Origin: Bacteroidales bacterium
GTDB lineage: Bacteria; Bacteroidota; Bacteroidia; Bacteroidales; UBA932
Length of the DNA: 64,000 nucleotides
Direction: 5' to 3'
Assembly: GCA_023667095.1 (NCBI GenBank)
Contig: JAMPAT010000017.1
Coordinates: forward strand, 17,557-81,556
Shown: positions 26,701-34,607 of the stretch, in pieces
Numbering within the stretch: position 1 is the first letter of the stretch
Layout of the letters: every line of letters begins with the position of its first letter
Translations under genes and position numbers: made by a program
The notes under the pieces: generated by a model
Told to the model about the DNA's origin: nothing
Seen by the model: only the letters and a program-made list of their open reading frames with translations
Databases searched by the model: none

Positions 26701-28216
26701 TGGTGACTACAATTCGATGCTCTTCTTTTCTTCAAGTGACAAAAGTCCCCGGGGATATATGGCTGAGGCCAGGCACCTGTCTGAATTACGTGGCTATGAC
26801 AATATATTGCGTGATTCAGAGGGGAAGCCAGTCCGGGTGGATTTGTCTTCAAATAGCTATAGACCGGAAAAATATTTCTCTTCAGATTATGAATTTTTCC
26901 AGAAAGGAGTACAGCTGAGGGATCATTCTGCGCTTATTCCATATCTCAAGGCCGGTGTCAACAGTGACAAGGTAAGGCGTCTGAACGGGAGGAATACGAG
27001 ACTACTTGAACGGGAGACTGTCAAGCCTCAGGATATCCAGCTTACAATAGATGCCTGCCTGCAGACAAAGTTACAGCAAAACATGAAAGCACATATGAGT
27101 AAGAAAGATTATTCCGGAATGGAATGGAACAAGGTCAGGGCTTCTGTCGTTGTACTTGATGCAAGGAATGGAGACCTTCTTGCATCTGCGAATTATCCTT
27201 TACCGGATTATGATGTACTGAAGACGTCTCCTGATGTGTATTCCGATTACCGGAAAGGGGCTGATTGGAAAGCCTATACTGATATGGATCTGGGGCTTGT
27301 CTATCCTACAGCACCTGGTTCTACAGCAAAGGTCATGTCTTCATTGGCAGCTTTTCGAAAAGATGAGAGGCTCGCTTCCAAGAAGAAATACTATATCTAT
27401 GAGGAGGAAAAGATATACGGTAATGAACCATCTGGAAGATATCTGGATATGAAAGATGCGTTAAGGTATTCGTCGAACTGTTACTTTATCAATCTTGTCA
27501 ATGATATGTCACTCTATGATGAACTTGCCTATATCTATGGCAATGCAGGAGTCAATGTCAACGGAGCTGCTCCATATATATTTGAGTATAGTTTGCCATC
27601 TGAAGACTGGAACCGGCGGGTGACATCACAGCAAGGGCCTTGTGTCAGTGCTTATGAAAAATATATAAAAAGCGGTGTAAAGGAAAAAATGAATGACAAA
27701 AAACCTGCTGCATGGTCATGGGCCTGGGGACAGAATGGAGTAGACGCAACTCCTGCTGCCATGGCACGTATTGTCTCCGTTGCCGCAAATTGCGGTAAGA
27801 TGCCGAAGACAAGATATCTTCTCCAGGATGAAAAAGATGATGTCGACTATGTTGACAGGGTGAGTGCGGAGCTGCTTAATGAATATTTAAAATTTACTGC
27901 GCAGAATCACGATAAGTTTACATCTGCAAAAGGATTTCATGGAGATAGAGTCGGAGGTAAGACCGGTACTTCTGAGAGATACTTTGACAGAAGTGAAAAT
28001 AATAAAAGAAATGACGGATGGTATATCTGTTTTATAGAGAACGCCAAAATTTCAAAAGTGATCGGCCAGAAGACAGAACTGGACGATTCTCCTCTTGCAG
28101 TTGCTGTCCGTATGGAGAGGCTCCCGGGAAAAAACGGGTCAGGACGTGCACGGCAGTTGACAAAGGAAGTTGTCTGGACATCATTGGATACATTGGGCTA
28201 TATAAATAAATTATGA
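23756..28216 (+). CDS. SEDS glycosyltransferase fused to a class B penicillin-binding transpeptidase
   Basis: 1486 residues from ATG 23756; a longer frame from 23588 runs through the leader structures. One N-terminal helix is followed by a ~270-residue domain, then a SEDS (FtsW/RodA) polytopic core at about 300-840. It includes LGLKFQPSEIAKYL, LGDMGPALIL and the HTDMILESIGEQMGFIG loop with the probable catalytic Asp 742. After a further helix (~870-893) comes a PBP ectodomain with SxxK (Ser1189-T-A-Lys1192), SxN (Ser1239/Asn1241) and KTG (1402-1404), all intact. Peptidoglycan polymerisation and crosslinking would thus sit in one polypeptide; these are normally two proteins. It opens an operon of kinase, FHA and phosphatase genes and overlaps the next gene by 4 bp. 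Confidence 0.92.
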   Translation: MKKYSFVIVSLILGILFLKLSHNYSDRFSDIKKSYGDNTSINLVKDVDVKKISTVLFDNNYMQDKQDADFLAEQLAGKLKSGQVLSELSDLNKRAWQLPCTVIDTCKSAELRKKLYQSQVALGLDEEFKGIAVGELESYARLNEKHDGKIEVYVNAEDDKANINTEDDKANFLKKITKKDKKCCVGTVVRLSMHDLDSLSGSPERRTICYLKTDGNGKAIFEGLDPALSYSVLPIRKGYEYGVSKGTLSGSLSRSSKNNSLSFSFTEMEHRIRLFDTATLRQIKEDKAMTVRSPEKFKSILTISLAMFFIAWWGLYLSGIFRRRRLDAGIMSSIMLLTGICLMTMFSINDPLTDRLLGIEMAQGIVFGIIAVSLLCNVDFIGFYQNRLPVGFDIPLECMKWIFRPFREKVAYLTEILTRKTANGFYKLFAVLVILVCTPFLVLDLFRMTRLNGFVDRLCSRLPKGTGYLLIAIFLTVSLFLFGNEVGGMKVNLNLLGLKFQPSEIAKYLVVIFMAAFFTANADSIVKYSEKGNAGLFGAKLKMLAAMIVGLGMMMLLYLALGDMGPALILAFTFIILYSIVKSKVDIEGLDDSRQLVRLLTCDLAMLLYGAISFIACLYVGNLAGSMGAFCIGWFAVWIIFGICRKQIFESAIMFNLIIAAFLFAGNILGHIPQLESTAERLESRNEMCSNTWGILPVDGNTADAGENTQVAEGLWGLASGGLSGQGLGNGAPYYIPAYHTDMILESIGEQMGFIGISMILLALAVLLRRTMLAGYRTSHPFPFYLCTGIAIVTAVQFIVISLGSLGIIPLTGVTVPFLSYGRVSMILNLAAFGIILSISRDDRRLSVNENKVITDLIRRNIGQYNYSVSILSWMYCILAVLICGTFFYWQFIARDRTLIRPVYVNNSSGVPVIEYNPRISQLTRKMYAGDIYDRNGVLLATSDRSRLAKDKKTYSGQGLECDTLKRQRRYYPFGEHLYFMLGDYNSMLFFSSSDKSPRGYMAEARHLSELRGYDNILRDSEGKPVRVDLSSNSYRPEKYFSSDYEFFQKGVQLRDHSALIPYLKAGVNSDKVRRLNGRNTRLLERETVKPQDIQLTIDACLQTKLQQNMKAHMSKKDYSGMEWNKVRASVVVLDARNGDLLASANYPLPDYDVLKTSPDVYSDYRKGADWKAYTDMDLGLVYPTAPGSTAKVMSSLAAFRKDERLASKKKYYIYEEEKIYGNEPSGRYLDMKDALRYSSNCYFINLVNDMSLYDELAYIYGNAGVNVNGAAPYIFEYSLPSEDWNRRVTSQQGPCVSAYEKYIKSGVKEKMNDKKPAAWSWAWGQNGVDATPAAMARIVSVAANCGKMPKTRYLLQDEKDDVDYVDRVSAELLNEYLKFTAQNHDKFTSAKGFHGDRVGGKTGTSERYFDRSENNKRNDGWYICFIENAKISKVIGQKTELDDSPLAVAVRMERLPGKNGSGRARQLTKEVVWTSLDTLGYINKL

Positions 28217-28899
28217 GAAATCTATGTCTATTGATTGCCGTGATTGTATTCCCGGCTGTGGCCATTGCCCAGAACTATGATTCCTACCTTCAGGAGGCAA
28301 AGGAGCATCTGGAGCAGGGGAATGTGGAGAGTGCAAAGAAGTCATATCAGGTGTACCGGAGACTGACGGATAAGACAGATGCCATGTTTGAGGAATTGCT
28401 AAAAGAATATGGGCAGAATACGCTGTGGATGAGGTACTGCCGCATTTTTGACTTGAATGACAGTACCTTCATGGCTGTCCAGGCACTTGACATGACTTCG
28501 GTTTCCCATTATCAGGATGCAAAGATAAAGGCGGAATCGTCAAGGCTTGGAGGATTTGATGACTGGAGACTTTCAGACCAGGGAGAAATGACTTGTATAA
28601 TGTCGAATTTGCCATCAGATGAACAAAACGCTCCTTTTTATTGGATTGCATCCTGTTACAGAAGTGCATCAGCAAGCCAGACTGTAATTATAAACGGCCG
28701 GATTGAACCGATTTCTGAATCATTCAATGAAGAGATATATAAAGTGCTGGATAAATGTACAGGAGTAAAAGACGTATATGGCCGTTCTGTCAAAACTAAG
28801 AATGGAGTTGTTGTGAGTGATACTGAATTCGGTGATAAGGCATATTGTGCATGGTATTTCATTGTAAGGACATTCCCTAAAAATGACAAACAATTTTAA
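28213..28899 (+). CDS. Secreted TPR-like protein with DUF1566-like domain
   Basis: The product has 228 residues with a signal peptide cleaved near AIA-QN. A short helical TPR-like segment (YDSYLQEAKEHLEQGNVESAKKSYQVY) closely resembles the start of the mature protein encoded at 33593. The rest carries GGFDDWRLSDQGEMTCI and FYWIASCYR, reminiscent of the DUF1566/Lcl-C fold ('xWRLPTxxEL', 'YWSSS'). It would act in the periplasm or outer membrane. The gene overlaps the SEDS-PBP stop by 4 bp (ATGA), implying translational coupling. Function unknown. Confidence 0.75.
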   Translation: MRNLCLLIAVIVFPAVAIAQNYDSYLQEAKEHLEQGNVESAKKSYQVYRRLTDKTDAMFEELLKEYGQNTLWMRYCRIFDLNDSTFMAVQALDMTSVSHYQDAKIKAESSRLGGFDDWRLSDQGEMTCIMSNLPSDEQNAPFYWIASCYRSASASQTVIINGRIEPISESFNEEIYKVLDKCTGVKDVYGRSVKTKNGVVVSDTEFGDKAYCAWYFIVRTFPKNDKQF

Positions 28900-28910
28900 T
28901 CAGATTCATT

Positions 28911-30587
28911 ATGGCTTTTCTGGAAGAATATACATTGCTTGACGAATTGGGGCAGGGTGGATATGCAACTGTCTATAAGGTTCGTCACAATAAGTTGGGG
29001 TATATACGCGCGGTCCGTGTCCTTAATGCAATAATTGCACATGGCGAATCAGACAGGACATATCAGAAGTTCCTTGAGGAATGCCGTCTTCTGCTGCGTC
29101 TCGGAAACGGTAACCATCCAAACATTGTACATGTCTACCAGCCTCTCCTGAAGGCACAGCGTGCAATTGTGGAGATGGACTTTGTTGATGGGAAGGACCT
29201 GTACCATTACCTTGAAGACAAGTCGTCATTTGTGGAGATTGGCGATGTGATGAAGTTTTTGATGGATATTGGCAGTGCATTGGCATACTGTCATCACGAC
29301 ATCTATAGGTTCTGCATGGATAAGGAAGAAGATGATTTGCAGGATGACCCTGATGATGGTACAAAGGTATTGCTTGATGAAAAGAAGCGTGCCGGGCTAA
29401 TCGCAAAGTACCGTGTCATCCACAATGATATACATTCGGGAAATATTATCCGCCGTGAGGACGGCAGCTATGTCTTGTTGGATTTTGGACTTGCAATAGA
29501 AGGGGACAGTGTAGTCAGAAGCAGCAGACGTAAAAATGGAGCACCTGAATTCAAGGCTCCTGAGAAATGGGACAATGACAGTATATTGACAACTCAGTCA
29601 GATATATACAGTTTCGGTATCGTCCTGTATGAGTTCCTGGCGGGGCGTGTCCCGTTTATGTTTGACAAGAAGAATTCAAATCCCGTTGAGGCTGAATATC
29701 TGCTTGGGAAAGCTCATAAGGAACAGGCTCCTGAACCTGTGTATAGCTTGAGGAAGCAGGCCTTTGAACGCTCACATCCAGGAGAGACATACGTGAAGGA
29801 CTATCCTGATTGGCTCGAGTCCCTTATCATGAAATGCCTTTCAAAGAATATGGAAGACAGGTTCACGAGCGGAAAGGAATTGTTCTCGTACATTAAGGGG
29901 CATATCAATGAGGATACCGCTACAGAAGAACTTGCTGCGCTGAAAAAGGAAAATGCAGACCTTGTCAGCCAGCTGAAGCAGATAAGCATTATGAACATTG
30001 TCGAATCCCGTTCAAAAGATGCATGGGAAAACCTGCTTACAGACCTCCAGGGCCAGCTGCGTGAATCCATAGCAGAGAAAGAGGGCCTGTACAATAGGAT
30101 ACAGGTGTTGCAGACCCGTATAGAACAGTCAGAAAAGGAACTTGCAGCAGCAAGGGCGGACAGGAAACCGTCATTTTACAGTCCGATATGGAAAATCATG
30201 TCGGTGCTGATGCTTGTTGCCGCACTGGTGCTCGGATATCTGTATGGTTCAAACGTTGGAACAGAAAGGCCTCCTGCCTCTTTTGTATCAGACAGTACAA
30301 TAGTCAACAGTGATGATGTGCGTGAGAGATATAAGGAACTGATTTCCCAAAAAGAAAAGAGGGTTATGGAGCAGGAAAAGCAGATACAGTCGCTTAACCG
30401 TCAGATTGCAGAGCTGAAGCAGAATAATCAGGCTGGAGTCGACCAAAGTATCATTGATGAAAAGGACAGGACAATATCTGAACTAAAGTCAGAAGTAGGC
30501 AAGCTTCAGTCTTCTGTAGGCAGTCTGCAAAGGCAGATTGCAGCAAAGGACAAAGAAATATCTGTGTTGAAAGATGTATATAAATAA
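28911..30587 (+). CDS. Membrane-anchored Ser/Thr protein kinase with coiled-coil ectodomain
   Basis: The product has 558 residues. The kinase domain covers about 1-330: glycine loop GQGGYATVY (14-22), alpha-C Glu56/57, catalytic loop HNDIHSGNI with Asp173 and Asn178, DFG 191-193, and APE in FKAPEKW. The VAIK lysine position holds Arg36 (A-V-R-V-L), unusual for an active kinase. An acidic insert of about 35 residues precedes the catalytic loop. A cytosolic coiled coil (335-415), one TM helix (~427-446) and a periplasmic coiled coil (~465-555) follow, with no PASTA repeats. Neighbouring FHA and PP2C genes suggest a phospho-signalling set. Confidence 0.9.
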   Translation: MAFLEEYTLLDELGQGGYATVYKVRHNKLGYIRAVRVLNAIIAHGESDRTYQKFLEECRLLLRLGNGNHPNIVHVYQPLLKAQRAIVEMDFVDGKDLYHYLEDKSSFVEIGDVMKFLMDIGSALAYCHHDIYRFCMDKEEDDLQDDPDDGTKVLLDEKKRAGLIAKYRVIHNDIHSGNIIRREDGSYVLLDFGLAIEGDSVVRSSRRKNGAPEFKAPEKWDNDSILTTQSDIYSFGIVLYEFLAGRVPFMFDKKNSNPVEAEYLLGKAHKEQAPEPVYSLRKQAFERSHPGETYVKDYPDWLESLIMKCLSKNMEDRFTSGKELFSYIKGHINEDTATEELAALKKENADLVSQLKQISIMNIVESRSKDAWENLLTDLQGQLRESIAEKEGLYNRIQVLQTRIEQSEKELAAARADRKPSFYSPIWKIMSVLMLVAALVLGYLYGSNVGTERPPASFVSDSTIVNSDDVRERYKELISQKEKRVMEQEKQIQSLNRQIAELKQNNQAGVDQSIIDEKDRTISELKSEVGKLQSSVGSLQRQIAAKDKEISVLKDVYK

Positions 30588-30592
30588 TAGCC

Positions 30593-31465
30593 ATGGGAAA
30601 AAATATATTTGAAAGAATTGCCGGTTGGATAAATGGTCAGGAAGATAATGGGCTTGCGGAAAAAACCGGGCAGCCGGTGGCTGCAAAGGCAGACATGGAT
30701 GAAAGCAGCAAGTCTGTGAAAGGTGAGTCGAATGCAATCGAAAAAAGGGAAAATCTGATAAAGTCAGTTAAAGATACATTGAATGCAAACTACAGGGGAC
30801 AGAAATGCAGCTTTGAAGATAAGGTCCTGTCTGTCTGCATTATGGACAACCTGTTCTATGATTCTCTGGATAAGGATGATTTTGAGAGGCAGTTGCAGAC
30901 AGTGGTATATGATGAACTTGGGTATGCCTTTGCAAAGGTGGAAACCATATCCGGACCGTTGCATGAAGATGAATCATATTCAAAGGTTTCTGACAGTGTA
31001 TTCCTGCAGGTCAATCCGGTAAAGAAGGCATTAGTCGTCAGGAAAGCCATTATAATGCCTGTTGAAGGATGTGGCTCAACAGTCAGTGAAAGCTATGTCC
31101 TTGATTCGGAGGAGATTTCTGGAAATCCTGGAGCGAGGTACAATATAGGTGCTGGAAAGCATCCTATGATGGCTGACAGCAGTCATCGTAAAAACTACAT
31201 TGCAATTGATGATGATCCGTTTTCTCCTGATTTTGCCAAGAACAGGTATGTCAGCCGCTCGCATGCATATATCACATATGGGGAAAATGCTGGCTTTATG
31301 CTTCATGCGGAACTGGGAGGAACACGCCTGGCCGGCAAACGGACACATATCTACAGGGATTCAGAGAAGATAGAACTGGACAACACACTGATTTCCGAGC
31401 CATTGAGGGATGGAGACTATATTGTCCTGAGCAAATATGTTCACCTCCTATTTAAAGAAATGTAG
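30593..31465 (+). CDS. FHA-domain phosphothreonine-binding protein
   Basis: The product has 290 residues and no signal peptide, so it is cytosolic. Residues 1-150 are a helical/mixed domain with a DELGYAFAKVE core. The C-terminal ~110 residues are a forkhead-associated domain: YNIGAGKHP in place of the usual 'GR', the key phosphopeptide-binding SRSH (221-224), and LGGTRLAGK near the conserved 'N-G-T'. The overall shape, an N-terminal helper domain then a C-terminal FHA, recalls FhaA of the actinobacterial cell-wall kinase cluster, though I cannot show homology of the N-terminal part. It starts 5 bp after the kinase gene and probably reads its phosphorylation. Confidence 0.82.
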   Translation: MGKNIFERIAGWINGQEDNGLAEKTGQPVAAKADMDESSKSVKGESNAIEKRENLIKSVKDTLNANYRGQKCSFEDKVLSVCIMDNLFYDSLDKDDFERQLQTVVYDELGYAFAKVETISGPLHEDESYSKVSDSVFLQVNPVKKALVVRKAIIMPVEGCGSTVSESYVLDSEEISGNPGARYNIGAGKHPMMADSSHRKNYIAIDDDPFSPDFAKNRYVSRSHAYITYGENAGFMLHAELGGTRLAGKRTHIYRDSEKIELDNTLISEPLRDGDYIVLSKYVHLLFKEM

Positions 31466-31483
31466 TAACAGGAATATATCAAC

Positions 31484-32449
31484 ATGGCAAATTTTATAAA
31501 AAAGGCTCTTGAATTGTTCAAGGGCGAAGACGGCAAGGCAAGTGTAGAAGAAAACAATGTCCTTACAAACAAGATTCTTTTGAAGGAACTTGTGTCACAT
31601 TTCAGGACAATGCTGGAAAAGGAATCTGTGGGACATAGGATGCTTTACCCTATGTCGTTCAATATCCTTATGGAGTCTGAGGACTATAATGACAGGATTC
31701 AGTCCCTTCCGTTTGTTCTCCCTGAGGTCGTAGCTGCATTTTATGGCATAATTGACAGTATGAAGGGTGAATTCCCGAATTATGAACCGCCTGCGAAGTA
31801 TTGGTTTTTTCAATTTTCTTCATGCAGCCAAGGAAATGCAGTTCTTGCCAATTCTGCCCCTATTGTTCGTAAAGGGCATATTGCAACAGTTTCTACGCTG
31901 ATGACATTCGATATCAGGGAAGCCCGCAATACGTTTGCGGAAAGCAATACAAGGGTTTCTATCAAATTGGATGATTCCAATGTAATGAATGATGTGAATG
32001 TAAATCAGGAAGCTATCAAGACTCTGGATATAATTGGAAACAATATTTTTACCTATAATTTTGATAAGAGCCTGAGCTGTGATTCGTCACGTATCAAGGA
32101 TTCGTCAAATATGGCAGAAGTCACCGGACTTGCAGTGCTGTCTTATTCGCGTGGCGGGAAGAATTATCATTTTACTATGAAAGACAATCTGATACATATT
32201 TCAGGCAAGAACGAGAAACGTACTGGACGTTCATTCTTCATTCTTGAAACTGTAGATGTCAAAGATTCTCATGTACAGATTAAATATGTCCCGGAGGAAA
32301 AGAAATTCCAGATTGCCGCCTTTGGCCTGGTGCGGTTGAATGGACGTAAATTGACAGAGAGCAGCGGTGCTCCTCAATGGCATAGCCTTGCAAATAATTC
32401 GAGCATCTTTATAAATGATGAGATCAGTGTCAAATTTGAGATCAAATGA
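31484..32449 (+). CDS. FHA-like protein with diverged phosphopeptide site
   Basis: The product has 321 residues, cytosolic. The last ~95 residues show FHA-like strand order (LIHISGKN, ILETVDVKDSHVQIKY, VRLNGRKL, DEISVKFEI) with a Ser-His pair in DSHVQI and an N-G at 'LNGRK', but without a clear Gly-Arg at the start. The first ~220 residues match no family I recognise. It is the second FHA-type gene in a row and overlaps the PP2C gene by 4 bp (ATGA). A scaffold or phosphothreonine reader for the upstream kinase is a reasonable guess. Confidence 0.6.
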   Translation: MANFIKKALELFKGEDGKASVEENNVLTNKILLKELVSHFRTMLEKESVGHRMLYPMSFNILMESEDYNDRIQSLPFVLPEVVAAFYGIIDSMKGEFPNYEPPAKYWFFQFSSCSQGNAVLANSAPIVRKGHIATVSTLMTFDIREARNTFAESNTRVSIKLDDSNVMNDVNVNQEAIKTLDIIGNNIFTYNFDKSLSCDSSRIKDSSNMAEVTGLAVLSYSRGGKNYHFTMKDNLIHISGKNEKRTGRSFFILETVDVKDSHVQIKYVPEEKKFQIAAFGLVRLNGRKLTESSGAPQWHSLANNSSIFINDEISVKFEIK

Positions 32450-33582
32450 GTATGGAAAGCATAAAGTTCTGTGGCAATACTGACCTTGGCAAGGTCCGCA
32501 CAAACAATGAGGATGCATACATCGTACAGAATATATGGGATGAGAATCATGTCCTGGCTGTTGCCATTGACGGTGTCGGGGGATATGAAGGTGGTGAAGT
32601 CGCATCCGGTATGGCAAAGAAATATATTGTAGAATATCTTGAGAATTATTCAAATGGAGAACGGATTGAACTGTTGAAACAGGCTGTGGTCTATGCCAAT
32701 AACAATATATTTTCTGCGCGTAGGGAACTTCACCAGTATTCGAGCATGAGCTGTGTCCTGACAGCAATAATTGTGGATGTCACCGGCAGGTGTGTACATA
32801 TGGCGCATGTAGGTGATACGCGTCTTTATCAATATTCAGACGATGAACTTGTGAAACTGTCACATGACCATTCGCTTGTCGGGTATCGGGAAGAGATCGG
32901 TGAATTGACGGAAGATGAGGCGATGCACCATCCGCAGAGGAATGTCATTGGGCGAGATGTCGGGTCAACATACCTGGATGGCAATGTGGGTGAATATGTT
33001 GAGACAGCAACATTTCCGCTTCTGCCAAAATCTGACCTGCTCCTTTGTTCTGACGGATTGTGCGATATGCTTAAATCTGTGGAGATAAAGTCTGTGCTTG
33101 AGACGAAATGTACGGTTGAGGAAAAGGTTGGCCAGTTGATTGCCGCTGCAAATGAAGCAGGCGGAAAGGATAATGTCACTGTTGTTCTGGTCGAAGTAGA
33201 TATGGATTTGGAGGCTGATGAACCTCTTGTTGAAGACGGCAATGGGCATGAAGAGGAGAATATGCCTGATAATATCTCTGAAGATATGGCAGTTGACAAG
33301 GGTACATCCTTGAATTGGAAGATTAGTAAAAAATATTGGCGTCCTTGGATATTGGCTGCTGTCGTCGCATTTGCCATGTTCGTTGTGGGATTCATGTCAG
33401 GAATGTATGCTGAACGTAATGGAGTGCTCCACAAAGCATCTGACAATGTTCCGGAGTCCATGGACTGCTGTCGTGATTCTGTAATTCTCAGATTGCAGAA
33501 AGATACAATGGTGCTGCACCGTCAGATTGCAGAGAGGGATTCGGTAATCAATGTTTTGAAAGTGGCTTTGGATAATAACTAA
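32446..33582 (+). CDS. Membrane-anchored PP2C Ser/Thr phosphatase
   Basis: The product has 378 residues. The PP2C domain (about 5-252) has every metal-binding motif: VRTNNED (17-23), AIDGVGG with Asp42, VGDTRLY, CSDGL with Asp203, and GGKDN with Asp242. An acidic linker, one TM helix (~300-320) and a short extracytoplasmic helical tail follow. This matches PstP/PrpC-like phosphatases that reverse Ser/Thr kinase action. It is translationally coupled to the FHA-like gene. A second PP2C at 41823 is a close paralogue lacking the membrane tail. Confidence 0.92.
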   Translation: MSMESIKFCGNTDLGKVRTNNEDAYIVQNIWDENHVLAVAIDGVGGYEGGEVASGMAKKYIVEYLENYSNGERIELLKQAVVYANNNIFSARRELHQYSSMSCVLTAIIVDVTGRCVHMAHVGDTRLYQYSDDELVKLSHDHSLVGYREEIGELTEDEAMHHPQRNVIGRDVGSTYLDGNVGEYVETATFPLLPKSDLLLCSDGLCDMLKSVEIKSVLETKCTVEEKVGQLIAAANEAGGKDNVTVVLVEVDMDLEADEPLVEDGNGHEEENMPDNISEDMAVDKGTSLNWKISKKYWRPWILAAVVAFAMFVVGFMSGMYAERNGVLHKASDNVPESMDCCRDSVILRLQKDTMVLHRQIAERDSVINVLKVALDNN

Positions 33583-33592
33583 ATTACTTAAT

Positions 33593-34606
33593 ATGAATAA
33601 ATTATTGACTTTGCTTTTTGCGCTGTTGCTGTCTGTTGGAACAGCTGAGGTGTATTCTCAGGATTATGGTTCCTATCTGCAGACGGCTAAGGAGCATTTT
33701 GATGCCGGACGTTATGAATCTGCACAGAAGGCGTTGGCTGTATACTGTAAACTGACTGGAAAGGCTGAGACGGAATTTGAGCAGAAGATATGCATTTGTA
33801 TTGAGTATGTCCGTCTTGCTGAGCAGGCGGAGAAGGAACAGAAGTATAAGGAGGCTATTGACTGGTATAATAAGGTCGTCCAGATTAATCCGAACGACAA
33901 TGGTATCACTTCTGAAATCAGTAGGCTTACGGCTTTGAATAAATCATCAAGTCCAATATTACAGGCTACTTCTCCATCTGTAGAAGTAAAAGAAGTGCAG
34001 AAACATCATGTAAGGAAAAATATATTTAAACCTCAGAGGGGCGGCTTTAGTATGATGCTGCTTAGTTCATTTGAACGTAAGGGACCTTTGGGAATGGGAA
34101 TATATTTTAACAGGTCATATTTTCAGTTTGGACTTGATTTTGTGCTTTCCAATGAATTTGCTGATGCAAGCGGAATAGATACAGATAAGATATATTTATC
34201 ATCAGAACAGGAACTTATCTCCGAAAAGTTCTTTTTGATTGATGAATCTGAAATACTTGCGAAAGATGGGAGATTATGGAAAGTGGAAAGTAATTATGTC
34301 TATCCACGTGCACAGTTGACAGTATCTCCTGGAATTAATCTCAAATATCTGTCTGTCAATTGTGGATTGGGTGTATTCCTATGTGAGGATTTAAATATGA
34401 CTCACTATCTGATACAGACTGATGGCATGAATGAATATATGGCTTCAATGAAGGTTAAGCCATACTTTCTTGTCAGACCGACCATTATTGGGTATATTCC
34501 AATAGGACGTAATCATAATGGGATGTCTGTTAGTCTTGGATATAATATTGTACCAGGGGCAAAGCCTATGAATGGCTTTCTTTTCGGTATAGGATTCTTT
34601 ATCTAA
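33593..34606 (+). CDS. TPR protein with beta-barrel-like C-terminus
   Basis: The product has 337 residues with a signal peptide (cleaved near VYS-QD). Two or three TPR units at ~22-110 (AKEHFDAGRYESAQKALAVY, AEKEQKYKEAIDWYNKVVQINP) are followed by a linker and then ~190 residues of alternating strands that end in a hydrophobic Phe-rich strand (GFLFGIGFFI), typical of outer-membrane proteins. Its N-terminus is paralogous to the protein at 28213. It may link the outer membrane to the periplasmic parts of the kinase or SEDS-PBP protein. That role is inference. Confidence 0.7.
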   Translation: MNKLLTLLFALLLSVGTAEVYSQDYGSYLQTAKEHFDAGRYESAQKALAVYCKLTGKAETEFEQKICICIEYVRLAEQAEKEQKYKEAIDWYNKVVQINPNDNGITSEISRLTALNKSSSPILQATSPSVEVKEVQKHHVRKNIFKPQRGGFSMMLLSSFERKGPLGMGIYFNRSYFQFGLDFVLSNEFADASGIDTDKIYLSSEQELISEKFFLIDESEILAKDGRLWKVESNYVYPRAQLTVSPGINLKYLSVNCGLGVFLCEDLNMTHYLIQTDGMNEYMASMKVKPYFLVRPTIIGYIPIGRNHNGMSVSLGYNIVPGAKPMNGFLFGIGFFI

Positions 34607-34607
34607 A

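Noticed and set aside
28911..33582. Type VI secretion threonine-phosphorylation module (PpkA/Fha/PppA)
   Set aside because: Kinase, FHA and PP2C genes are shared with T6SS control, but no Tss structural gene appears; SEDS-PBP neighbours point to cell-wall control instead.
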